64,000 bases of DNA. Origin: Enterococcus_D entomosocium (GTDB lineage Bacteria > Bacillota > Bacilli > Lactobacillales > Enterococcaceae). The first letter of the stretch is position 1. The number at the start of each line of letters is the position of its first letter. The notes beneath the pieces were generated by a model, which did not search any database, was not told the origin of the DNA, and saw nothing but the letters and a program-made list of their open reading frames with translations. Where the stretch lies: the NCBI RefSeq assembly GCF_030441895.1, contig NZ_JARJAS010000007.1. One strand, written 5' to 3'. The translations under genes were made by a program, and so were the position numbers. Below are positions 7,187 to 15,331 of this stretch, one piece after another.

Positions 7187-10100
7187 TTATTTTCGTTTCT
7201 GTCTTAAGCGTCTTAAGAAAAATGCTAGCAGGGATGATACCGCCATAGTCACTCCAGCGTATAATATGAAGGGTTCCTCTTTCTCTCCTGTTTTTGGAAG
7301 ACTTTTTTCACTCGTGACTGTTCTTGTTGTTTCTGATACGTTAGTCGTTATTTTCATATCAGTAGACGGTGTGTTATCATCTGTTTTCGTCTGATCATTT
7401 GGCGTGTTGCTTGACTCTATTGATGAGTCTGTTGGATTGGCTTCGTCTGTTGCATTTTTTATATACGTCACAGTCAGCTCCGTATCTTCATCTTCTGCAG
7501 TCATTCCTGTTTGTTCTTTGACTGTCGTCAGGTCTGCCGTGTAGCCCTCAATTTGCTTGCTTTTCACCTCATCAAATGTCGTGTCACCATTTGTGGCTGT
7601 CCAGTCAGTATATGCGACTTCACCAGTCAGCAGATTGGTTGTTTCCGTGCGTGTATAGGTTAAGGTTTCCGTATAACTTTCTGCCGCTTGGCTACCATCT
7701 TCATAAACATAATGAATCGTCCGCGAAACCTCTTTGCTTTCCTCTTTCGTTTCCGTATTTGCTTTGTAGATCACAGTCAACTCGGTATCTTTTGCATCGG
7801 GTTGAATATTCGTAATTGCTTCGATCAACTCATTATCTGGTGTGCAATATTCAATCATTGGGCTGGAAATTTCAGCAAAAGTCGTGTCGTTGTCTTTTGC
7901 CTTCCATTCGCCATAGGTCACTACACCAGTTGCCAAATTCTTTGCTATCACCCGGGTGAACGTGACTTTATCGGTATGATCGTCCGCCGCTTGGCTACCA
8001 TCTTCATAGACGTAATGAATCGTTTGCTTGACTTCCTCAGTTTCTGTTGCGGTTTCCATTTTTGGCACATACGTAACGGTGACTTCGATGTCTTGATTAT
8101 CAACCGCTACTCCTGTAACTGCTTCGATCATTTCCTTATCGACGGTATAGTTCTTAATCTCAGGACTCTTCACTTCGTCAAATGTCGTATCGTTTTCTTT
8201 GGCTTGCCATTCTCCATAGATCTTGTCACCAGTTGCTTCATTCGTTGTCACTGTGCGTGTAAAGGTCACCGTGTCTACTTTGTCTGGGGCTGCTTCTTTG
8301 CCGTCTTCATACACATAATGAACCGTTTGTTTGACCTCTTTGGTTTCTGTTGACTCAGTCATATTTGGTGAGTAAGTAACAGTTACTTCGCGGTCTTTGG
8401 TGTCGGCTGTCAAACCTGTGACTTCCTCGATGCTTGTTTTGTCTGCATGATAGTTCTTGATCTCAGGACTCTTCACTTCGTTAAAGGTCGTATCGTTTTC
8501 TTTGGCTTGCCATTCGCCATAGGTCTTGTCGCCAGTTGCTTCGTTAGTGGTGACCGTCCGCGTGAACGTGACCGTGTCTACTTTATCTGGTACGGCTTCT
8601 TTGCCGTCTTCATACACATAATGAACCGTTTGTTTGACCTCTTTGGTTTCTGTTGACTCAGTCATATTTGGTGAGTAAGTAACAGTTACTTCGCGGTCTT
8701 TGGTGTCGGCTGTCAAACCTGTGACTTCCTCGATGCTTGTTTTGTCTGCATGATAGTTCTTGATCTCAGGACTCTTCACTTCGTTAAAGGTCGTATCGTT
8801 TTCTTTGGCTTGCCATTCGCCATAGGTCTTGTCGCCAGTTGCTTCGTTAGTGGTGACCGTCCGCGTGAACGTGACCGTGTCTACTTTATCTGGTACGGCT
8901 TCTTTGCCGTCTTCATACACATAGTGGATCGTTTGGTTGACTTCTTTGGTTTCTGTTGTTTCGGTCATATTTGGTGAGTAAGTGATTGTTACTTCACGAT
9001 TTTCTGATTTTTCTGTCAGCCCTGTAACTTCTTCGACTATTGTTTTGTCTGCATGATAGTTCTTGATCTCAGGACTCTTCACTTCATCAAATGTTGTATC
9101 ATCACCTTTGGCTTGCCATTCTCCATAGGTCTTGTCACCAGTTGCTTCGTTGGCGGTGACCGTCCGCGTGAACGTGACCGTGTCTACTTTATCTGGCGCG
9201 GCTTCTTTGCCGTCTTCATACACATAATGAACCGTTTGTTTGACCTCTTTGGTCTCCGTAGATTCGATCATATTTGGCGAATAAGTGACAGTCACTTCGC
9301 TATCTTCTGATTCTGCAGTCAGACCTGTGACTTTATCAACCGTTTTTTGGTCCGCATTGTATTTGTCAATTTCTGGACTTAACACTTCATCAAACATCGT
9401 ATCATCATCTTGGGCTTGCCATTCGCCATAGGTCTTTTTGCCAGTTGCTTCGTTCGTGGTGACCGTTCGAGTGAACGTAACCGTGTCTACTTTGTCTGGG
9501 GCGGCTTCTTTGCCGTCTTCATATACAAAATGGATCATTCGTTTGACTTCTTTGGTTTCTGTTGACTCGGTCATATTTGGTGAGTAAGTAACAGTCACTT
9601 CACGATCCTTGTCTTCTGCTGTCAAACCTTTGACTTCCTCGATGCTTGTTTTGTCTGCGTGATAGTTCTTGATCTCAGGACTCTTCACTTCGTCAAATTT
9701 CGTGTCATCATCTTTCGCTTGCCATTCGCCATAGGTATTTTTCCCTGTTGCTTCATTCGTTGTGACTGTGCGTGTAAAGGTGACCGTGTCGACACTGTCT
9801 GGCGCGGCTTCTTTACCATCTTCATACACATAATGGATCATTCGCTTGACTTCTTTGGTCTCCGTAGATTCGATCATATTTGGCGAATAAGTGACGGTTA
9901 TTTCGAAATCTTCTGATTCTGCCGTCAAGTCTGTGACTTTATCAACCATTTTTTGGTCTGCATTGTACTTGTCTATTTCTGGACTTAACACTTCATCAAA
10001 CATCGTGTCATCATCTTGGGCTTGCCATTCGCCATAGGTATTTTTCCCTGTTGCTTCATTCGTTGTCACTGTGCGTGTAAAGGTGACCGTGTCGACACTG

Positions 10101-11761
10101 TCTGGCGCGGCTTCTTTACCATCTTCATACACATAATGGATCATTCGCTTGACTTCTTTGGTCTCCGTAGATTCAACCATCTTTGGCGAGTACATGACAA
10201 ATTCTTCAATATCTTCTGAATCGGCCTTTACATCGATAACTTCATCGATAAACTCCCTGTCTGCATAGTAGTTGACTATCTCTGGACTTTTGACTAAATC
10301 AAATATCGTATCATCATCTCTTGCTTGCCATTCACCAAACGTTTCTTCGCCAGTGGCTAGATTCGTCCTTACTTCTCGAGTAAATTCAACTGTGTCTACT
10401 TTATCTGGAGCAGCTTCTGTACCGTCTTCATGCAAATAGTGAATGACTCGTGCGACAATTTTTCTTTCCTCATTACTTTCTATTTTAGGACTATAGATAT
10501 ACGTGACCGTTTGCGGAACATTGCTAAAGACAATTTTTTCCTCTCCTTGAACTTCCTTCAATGTATAGTTAGGGATCTCCTCAGGGACAACTTCAATTGA
10601 ATCGCCAATATTTCCGCCAGTCAATACATTAGGTGGCAATAATTCATTACCCTCTTCATCTAGGTAATTGACTGTGACTGGTGCTCCTTCAATAAACCGA
10701 GGCTGCCATACATAGGTGTCAGCCATCGTCGTGCCATCGTAAATCAGCACTAGCTCCTCTGATTTCAATACATTATCACCGTATGGCGCATCTATGGTAC
10801 CTGTCCCTACATTTTGCCAGTAGCCGGTATAATAACTTGAATTCCATCCGTACATCCCACTTGGGTCAACCAAGTTCACCGGATAGGAATTGCCTGGCCA
10901 ATTGTTCCACCCAACAAAACTGAATTTTGGTCCTAATGTTAATTCTCTTAGATAGCGTACATTTGCTAAAAACTGGTTCATCCCAGCACCTAAAGAATTT
11001 ATAACACCGGTGCTATCAAAATTCGATAAATCTAATGTAGATCCGCTATAGCCATAAAACATACTATTCATCGTGGTGGCTTGACTCGTATCAAGATAAG
11101 TCAGCCCAACAATCTCATTCAATTGAGAGGGTACAGTGCCATAGTGGGAGTAGCTCTCGAACAAACCTGCCACATCGGCTGGCAGAATGACGGGCGCAGT
11201 GAGAATAACTTTTTTTATGACCATATTTTTAAGTTCTTCCGTTAAAGGAATCACTTGGTCCACCGCCGTTGTCAATGTACCTGTTCCTACAGTCAAAACC
11301 CCTTCAATATCTAATGTGGCTGGAGCGGTTCCCCAGTTACCTGACCAAAGGATATTTTCTGCTTCCGCTACTTTTGTTTTCGACTCCTCATCAGATGTTG
11401 TACTGCTCTCAGCGGCTTCTGGCTCACTGGAGGATTCTGTCATTTGCTCTGTGGATGGTTCCACTTGATCTTCACTTGCTTGTGATGACTCCGATGCCCC
11501 ATGTTCCCCTGTACTTTCTACTACTTGTGTTTCTGAATCGACGGTTTCTTCACCTGTAGCTTGTTCGACTATTCCTTCTTGTTGTTCAGATATGAATTCA
11601 TTTGTACTTCGTGTTACTTCTTCTGTCGTTGAAGTGCTGATCGTTTCAGCTACTGCCGGAACACTGACAATTGCTTGCGTGATCAATGGGCTGCCTAATA
11701 TAAAAACAGAAGAACTGATCAGAATACGTGATAAAAGTTCTTTCTTCGCTGGTTTTTTCAT
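7187..11761 (-). CDS. LPXTG-anchored surface protein with BspA-like and ten Mub-type repeats
   Basis: A 1524-residue wall-anchored adhesin. It has a signal peptide (KKELLSRILISSSVFILGS), a low-complexity Ser/Thr/Glu segment (about 45-130), a BspA-like leucine-rich region (LDTSQATTMNSMFYGYSG, LDLSNFDSTG), one MucBP domain (PVTVNYLDEEGNELLPPNV), then ten tandem repeats of about 101 residues with the core HYVYEDGKEAAPDKVDT and TYGEWQAK. The C-terminus has LPKTGEKEE, a hydrophobic helix and a basic tail, the sortase A substrate pattern. Mub/MucBP proteins bind mucin or other host glycans; that is family knowledge. I chose the ATG at 11761 (AGAGGG upstream). It shares a promoter element with two nearby genes. 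Confidence 0.9.
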   Translation of the reverse strand: MKKPAKKELLSRILISSSVFILGSPLITQAIVSVPAVAETISTSTTEEVTRSTNEFISEQQEGIVEQATGEETVDSETQVVESTGEHGASESSQASEDQVEPSTEQMTESSSEPEAAESSTTSDEESKTKVAEAENILWSGNWGTAPATLDIEGVLTVGTGTLTTAVDQVIPLTEELKNMVIKKVILTAPVILPADVAGLFESYSHYGTVPSQLNEIVGLTYLDTSQATTMNSMFYGYSGSTLDLSNFDSTGVINSLGAGMNQFLANVRYLRELTLGPKFSFVGWNNWPGNSYPVNLVDPSGMYGWNSSYYTGYWQNVGTGTIDAPYGDNVLKSEELVLIYDGTTMADTYVWQPRFIEGAPVTVNYLDEEGNELLPPNVLTGGNIGDSIEVVPEEIPNYTLKEVQGEEKIVFSNVPQTVTYIYSPKIESNEERKIVARVIHYLHEDGTEAAPDKVDTVEFTREVRTNLATGEETFGEWQARDDDTIFDLVKSPEIVNYYADREFIDEVIDVKADSEDIEEFVMYSPKMVESTETKEVKRMIHYVYEDGKEAAPDSVDTVTFTRTVTTNEATGKNTYGEWQAQDDDTMFDEVLSPEIDKYNADQKMVDKVTDLTAESEDFEITVTYSPNMIESTETKEVKRMIHYVYEDGKEAAPDSVDTVTFTRTVTTNEATGKNTYGEWQAKDDDTKFDEVKSPEIKNYHADKTSIEEVKGLTAEDKDREVTVTYSPNMTESTETKEVKRMIHFVYEDGKEAAPDKVDTVTFTRTVTTNEATGKKTYGEWQAQDDDTMFDEVLSPEIDKYNADQKTVDKVTGLTAESEDSEVTVTYSPNMIESTETKEVKQTVHYVYEDGKEAAPDKVDTVTFTRTVTANEATGDKTYGEWQAKGDDTTFDEVKSPEIKNYHADKTIVEEVTGLTEKSENREVTITYSPNMTETTETKEVNQTIHYVYEDGKEAVPDKVDTVTFTRTVTTNEATGDKTYGEWQAKENDTTFNEVKSPEIKNYHADKTSIEEVTGLTADTKDREVTVTYSPNMTESTETKEVKQTVHYVYEDGKEAVPDKVDTVTFTRTVTTNEATGDKTYGEWQAKENDTTFNEVKSPEIKNYHADKTSIEEVTGLTADTKDREVTVTYSPNMTESTETKEVKQTVHYVYEDGKEAAPDKVDTVTFTRTVTTNEATGDKIYGEWQAKENDTTFDEVKSPEIKNYTVDKEMIEAVTGVAVDNQDIEVTVTYVPKMETATETEEVKQTIHYVYEDGSQAADDHTDKVTFTRVIAKNLATGVVTYGEWKAKDNDTTFAEISSPMIEYCTPDNELIEAITNIQPDAKDTELTVIYKANTETKEESKEVSRTIHYVYEDGSQAAESYTETLTYTRTETTNLLTGEVAYTDWTATNGDTTFDEVKSKQIEGYTADLTTVKEQTGMTAEDEDTELTVTYIKNATDEANPTDSSIESSNTPNDQTKTDDNTPSTDMKITTNVSETTRTVTSEKSLPKTGEKEEPFILYAGVTMAVSSLLAFFLRRLRQKRK
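7455..10470 (-). repeat. Ten tandem 303-bp coding repeats (Mub-type)
   Basis: Ten in-frame units of about 101 codons. Two sequence types alternate: units 2 and 4 carry KYNADQ, while units 3, 5, 6 and 7 carry NYHADK. Units 6 and 7 are essentially identical in DNA over more than 280 bp (about 8320-8620 against 8623-8923, offset 303), showing a recent duplication. The outermost units (1, 9 and 10) are the most divergent, as expected for arrays that expand and contract in the middle. Confidence 0.9.
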
Positions 11762-11888
11762 TGCTTTTCCCTCTTTCAAATTAAGTAAATAAGATCAGCT
11801 ACACTCTCTCCAATTAAAAAAAGCTGCCCATTGACAACTACTTCTTACATCTATGTAATACGTTCGCTGACTCATTCCTTATGACTGC

Positions 11889-11952
11889 ATTATTGCATGG
11901 TTTTCAGGGACGAACACGACAATAATTGTCATGAAAATGACAAAATAAGTCC
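11889..11952 (-). promoter_or_regulatory. Shared 64-bp promoter element, copy A (large LPXTG gene)
   Basis: On the minus strand the element runs KGAC - RTTTKGT - TTGWCGYGTT - AACCRTG - TGY-RATAMT with fixed spacing. The last part looks like an extended -10 (TGC AATAAT here), with no -35 at the normal distance, which suggests activator dependence. The hexamer ends 128 bp before the ATG at 11761. The same element lies upstream of the genes starting at 13156 and 18016. Confidence 0.7.
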
Positions 11953-12147
11953 TATTTTATAAAACGAAAATAAATAATATGAACAACTGCGTCTCTGAAA
12001 GTGTGAACAAATTAAAGAAATATAGCTTAACTTGCTTCCTAGAACTGGTTCACACTATGTTTACAAAGCGTTCGGAGTCCTCGTAAAAAACTTTGGGTTT
12101 ATCCGATCAATCCAATTATCTCGAAGGAAAAAATAGCTGTATAGAGA
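11953..12147. other. Non-coding stretch upstream of the large LPXTG gene
   Basis: Part of the 545-bp gap between the LPXTG gene and the RidA-like gene. Apart from promoter element A on one side and the RidA terminator on the other, it is AT-rich with no ORF, repeat or RNA that I recognise. Confidence 0.5.
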
Positions 12148-12182
12148 TAAAAAAAAAGAGACTGGATATTCAGCCCCTTTTG
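12148..12182 (-). terminator. Terminator downstream of the RidA-family gene
   Basis: On the minus strand GGGGCTG pairs with CAGTCTC (two G-U pairs) with an A-rich upstream side and a long T run downstream (T9). Confidence 0.65.
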
Positions 12183-12306
12183 TTTATCATTCTTATTCAT
12201 AGAAACAGCCAAGACGCCCTTGATCTTCTCCCCTTATCCTACGGCTAACAAGCAAAAACATCGAAGCCCATTTTGATTTCTAGGTACTTACTTTCCCTGA
12301 TCTTCC

Positions 12307-12654
12307 TTAAAAGCAATGGCATCGATTTGAAAAAAGAATGCCTACCTCTCCAGAATGAGCGAAAGCTGTCTGAATTGATTTTCTAACCGGAAATTTCCCA
12401 TGGAAGGTTTCTTTCAAGATCTTCTCCATCACTGGAATATCAAACACATCTTTAAAAAGTACATCCATTTGAACCACATTTGCAAATGTCAAATCGACTA
12501 ATTTCAAACGTTCTTCTAAATGATTCAATGCCCCTACAATCTGTTGCTCTATTGGCTGCCCGATGTTCCCCACGCAATAGCCCACGAAAACAAAATTTCC
12601 CGCTTCAATCACACCTGAAAGTGCCCAGTCCTCATTGATATCGTATCGCTTCAT
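12307..12654 (-). CDS. RidA/YjgF-family protein with a probable frameshift at the 3' end
   Basis: The 115-residue frame matches RidA (enamine/imine deaminase, YjgF/YER057c family): VIEAGNFVFVGYCVG, a central helix LNHLEERLKLV, and FPVRKSIQTAF, whose arginine corresponds to the conserved active-site Arg. The end is wrong: after EVGILF it reads SNRCHCF and stops. Dropping one T from the T6 run (about 12325-12335) gives QIDAIAFKEDQGK and a stop at 12288, which restores the family ending (IEIEAIA-like). Either the gene is a recent frameshift mutant or the run is a sequencing error. ATG has a GGGG site 11 bases upstream. It lies inside the surface-protein island, with its own promoter-like TTGACG/AATAAT. 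Confidence 0.75.
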   Translation of the reverse strand: MKRYDINEDWALSGVIEAGNFVFVGYCVGNIGQPIEQQIVGALNHLEERLKLVDLTFANVVQMDVLFKDVFDIPVMEKILKETFHGKFPVRKSIQTAFAHSGEVGILFSNRCHCF

Positions 12655-12775
12655 TCGTTTTGTTTCCCCTTTCTATTTATTTTCATAATAAAAACCATGT
12701 CTGTTAATTGACTTGGTCATATTATTGCTTTTTTTGTCTTTGAGCGTCAATCCGTACATTCCAACTGATAAATTC

Positions 12776-13156
12776 CTACTCCACCGAAAAATGCAAGGAA
12801 TGAGGGGTTGGGGCGATCAATGTCAGCCCGCACCTTTCTTTAAAGTAAGTCTTGCTGTCTTCTTTTGCCACTTGCAAGATTTCCGCTTCAGTAAAAGGCA
12901 CAACACTGTCACTGCCTCGAAGCTCACTACACTCTAAAATAATCAAAATCTCTGCTTCAAGGGTATTGATTTTCGCAAGCTGTTCGAAAAAATTTTTTTG
13001 ATTGATTTCTTGAATCGCCATGCGAATTTCTAAACAGTTTCTATGGATTTTTTCTTTGATTTTTCCATACTCATCTTTACTGAAAAGCCGTTCAGATTCC
13101 TCAATATAAAAGTTCAAATATTCTTGCAATGTGTGGATTTTAAATGGTTCCTCCAT
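12776..13156 (-). CDS. Small protein of unknown function, paralogue of the 29716-30099 gene
   Basis: A 126-residue acidic, mostly helical cytosolic protein with no signal peptide or membrane segment; I do not recognise a family. ATG at 13156 is preceded by AGGAGG at the right distance; a GTG nine bases upstream is less likely. The second half (ILIILE, then FTEAEILQVAKEDSKTYFKERCG) resembles the 127-residue protein at 29716-30099 (IQILLE, then MDEHEIICMIKNDKKSYYRELTG), so the two form a small local family. It carries copy B of the shared promoter element and sits next to the Mga-type regulator, so it is likely co-regulated with the two LPXTG proteins. Confidence 0.7.
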   Translation of the reverse strand: MEEPFKIHTLQEYLNFYIEESERLFSKDEYGKIKEKIHRNCLEIRMAIQEINQKNFFEQLAKINTLEAEILIILECSELRGSDSVVPFTEAEILQVAKEDSKTYFKERCGLTLIAPTPHSLHFSVE

Positions 13157-13226
13157 CTCCAGCACCTCCTGTATTTTAATGGTTGATTCTTATGTAAAAT
13201 GATTTATTCCAGTTTTGTATGTCTGT

Positions 13227-13290
13227 ATTATCACACGGTTTTTAGCTGGAAACGCGTCAATATGTGACTGATTAAATACAAAATACGTCC
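13227..13290 (-). promoter_or_regulatory. Shared 64-bp promoter element, copy B (small unknown gene)
   Basis: Same architecture as copy A, without gaps: GGAC, ATTTTGT, TTGACGCGTT, AACCGTG and extended -10 TGT-GATAAT, ending 71 bp before the ATG at 13156. The rest of this 322-bp gap holds only the terminator of the Mga-type gene. Confidence 0.7.
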
Positions 13291-13420
13291 TGTTATATAA
13301 ATACTGATTCTAGTTAGTACAGTTCATTTACATAATCACCTTTATCTCCGAACATACTTCGCAAGCTATAGAAGGTGTGACACTGTTGTTCAGCAAATTT
13401 CTATCCTCTGGCTATAAAGA

Positions 13421-13462
13421 AAAACAGGCAGTCCTCTCAGATTTGAGAATACTGCCTGTTTG
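13421..13462 (-). terminator. Terminator of the Mga-family regulator gene
   Basis: AAACAGGCAGT pairs with ACTGCCTGTTT; on the minus strand it is followed by TTTTTCTTT, just beyond the stop codon at 13479. Confidence 0.85.
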
Positions 13463-13478
13463 CTGAATCTTGGGTAAA

Positions 13479-14981
13479 TCAATCATTTTCATTGTATTTT
13501 TTATTGGAGGTATTCTGAAATGTTTCCACCGCTTCAATTAGTTCCAGCCACCGGTCACCGGTTGGAAAGCTATTCCACTTAAAAAATTGGACGTTTGGAT
13601 TTTGGTCCAAAAAGGCTTGCCGATCAACTGGATAATCGGTCACCACAAAATCTGGTTTTTCTGAAACGAAAGCGAGGGTATAGCCAAACCAGCGTTTCAA
13701 TCGTTCTTTTTGTCTGATTTCTTGAATTTTTCCAAATTTTGATTCATGAAAGATGCGGACTGTCGTTCGATCGATTTTTGCTACAATTGAAAGAAGCATG
13801 CTGTATTGAAAAAGCAGTCGATTATTGGAAGCATACATGGTAGTAAAAATTGGGGATTGTTGGGCTAACGATTGGTACATCTCCTGCACGAGTGGAAAAA
13901 TTTCGGGAAAGACTCTGCGATAATCTTTATCCGTTGTCGTTTTTCCAAAAGCATCAATTTTATTTTTCGACGCAAAGAGGAGTGACACAGAATGAATGTT
14001 CAAGGCATTAACGAAAAGATACTCGATCTCCCCTTCAGGGACGAGAAAGATCTTCTGAGCAGTTTTTGCAAACAGTCTTGCTGTTGCAATTGATCCTTCC
14101 GAGAAGTGATCAACAACTCTTAGTTGGCTAGGAATCTCTTCAGGCAAATACGTCGTCATCACAGAAAACATATAATATAAGAAGAGAAACTCTGTTTCTG
14201 GAACGTCACTTAGAATCAAGTTAGCGTTTAGCAATGGTTTTATGAGCTCTTCTTTGAATTGCTCGTAGGAAATCGTGTGATGGACCATTTTCTTCATCTC
14301 TTGAGGAATCTCTTTTACCGGAAAACCTCTTTTAAAACGATAAAGACTTAGTGCAAGCAGTTGGATAAATTTTTCCTGATCGATACCGCGATAAAAACTA
14401 GGATAACTTGTCAACTTCTCCTTCAATGCACGAACACTTTGCTTCGACAATCCAATATAACGCACATTCGTCGCATCATAGATCTGCCAATACATGATAT
14501 GGAAAAAATGACGAATTCGGTATTCTTCCGCTACAAATAACGGTTTCTTTTTTAAATTCAATTTGATTTGATAATTCTCAAGAATCGTTTCTACTTCCTT
14601 GAGCTTTCTTTGAACCGTGCGATTACTGACATAATGTTGTTGGGCGGTTTCTTCCAAAGACACGTATTTATCACTAAAGAGTCTGTCTAAAATTTGAAAG
14701 GGCATACTTTCTGCTAACATAACCGAATAGAATTTTGACAACAAAAAATTAGGCGCAAAATCAAGGGCTAGCTCCCTTCCTTCTCGCATGTCGATTTCAA
14801 AAAAAGGGTATGATTTTTGTAAGTCTCTTGCACGCTCAAAAACTAAAACGATTCTTCTTTTTGATAAATGCACATGATCCGCAAGGTCACTCAATAGTTC
14901 ACGATCAATGGCATGTTCAAAAAAATACGCAAATAGCTCATAGACATCTTGATCCAATTTAGTTAAAAGAAATTTATACAT
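13479..14981 (-). CDS. Mga-family transcriptional regulator
   Basis: A 500-residue protein with the Mga/AtxA architecture: an N-terminal HTH (LADHVHLSKRRIVLVF), the main Mga helix-turn-helix (YVSLEETAQQHYVSNRTVQRKLKEVE, about residues 105-135), PRD-like helical domains in the middle and an EIIB-like C-terminus. Mga-type proteins are stand-alone activators of surface-protein and virulence genes in streptococci and enterococci, often tuned by PTS phosphorylation of the PRDs. ATG has AGAGG upstream. It lies between two LPXTG genes that share a 64-bp promoter element, so I infer it is their activator. It differs clearly from the second Mga-type protein at 57538-58980. Confidence 0.8.
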   Translation of the reverse strand: MYKFLLTKLDQDVYELFAYFFEHAIDRELLSDLADHVHLSKRRIVLVFERARDLQKSYPFFEIDMREGRELALDFAPNFLLSKFYSVMLAESMPFQILDRLFSDKYVSLEETAQQHYVSNRTVQRKLKEVETILENYQIKLNLKKKPLFVAEEYRIRHFFHIMYWQIYDATNVRYIGLSKQSVRALKEKLTSYPSFYRGIDQEKFIQLLALSLYRFKRGFPVKEIPQEMKKMVHHTISYEQFKEELIKPLLNANLILSDVPETEFLFLYYMFSVMTTYLPEEIPSQLRVVDHFSEGSIATARLFAKTAQKIFLVPEGEIEYLFVNALNIHSVSLLFASKNKIDAFGKTTTDKDYRRVFPEIFPLVQEMYQSLAQQSPIFTTMYASNNRLLFQYSMLLSIVAKIDRTTVRIFHESKFGKIQEIRQKERLKRWFGYTLAFVSEKPDFVVTDYPVDRQAFLDQNPNVQFFKWNSFPTGDRWLELIEAVETFQNTSNKKYNEND

Positions 14982-15012
14982 AGTAATACCTCTTAACTTT
15001 AGTTTTACAGTA

Positions 15013-15041
15013 ATTATACTCTTTTAAACGTGCATTTTCAT
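15013..15041 (-). promoter_or_regulatory. Candidate promoter of the Mga-family gene
   Basis: Perfect -10 TATAAT on the minus strand (15013-15018) and a weak -35 ATGAAA (15036-15041) at 17 bp. The shared 64-bp element is absent here. Apart from this and the LPXTG terminator, the 350-bp gap 14982-15331 shows nothing recognisable. Confidence 0.45.
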
Positions 15042-15239
15042 TTCCTAGGTGTTGATTCATTCGTTTCTCTCAATGAAACATTCTTGCTAAATAATTCTGT
15101 TATTCGAGATTGTCTTGGAACGTTAGTCTGATAAAGAATCAGAGTCTCAAATGATCAGAAATTCTTTGAGCTACTGGGAATAGTCAGATAAAATCCATTC
15201 AAAGATTAAGGAGACGAGGAAACCGTCCAATCCATCCTA

Positions 15240-15272
15240 CAAAAAAGGAGTGGATCGCCCCACTCCATAAAA
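15240..15272 (-). terminator. Terminator of the second LPXTG gene
   Basis: GGAGTGG/CCACTCC stem with a GATCGCC-type loop, followed by TTTTTT on the minus strand. Confidence 0.8.
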
Positions 15273-15331
15273 GGTTAACTTTTTAAACCAATCGTCCATT
15301 CTGGACATATTTTACTCTTTATAGAGAAGCT

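Noticed and set aside
7688..10219. Several open frames on the + strand across the adhesin repeats (for example 7688-8353)
   Set aside because: They recur with the 303-bp period and mirror the minus-strand codons; they have no RBS and no family pattern. They are shadows of the LPXTG gene.
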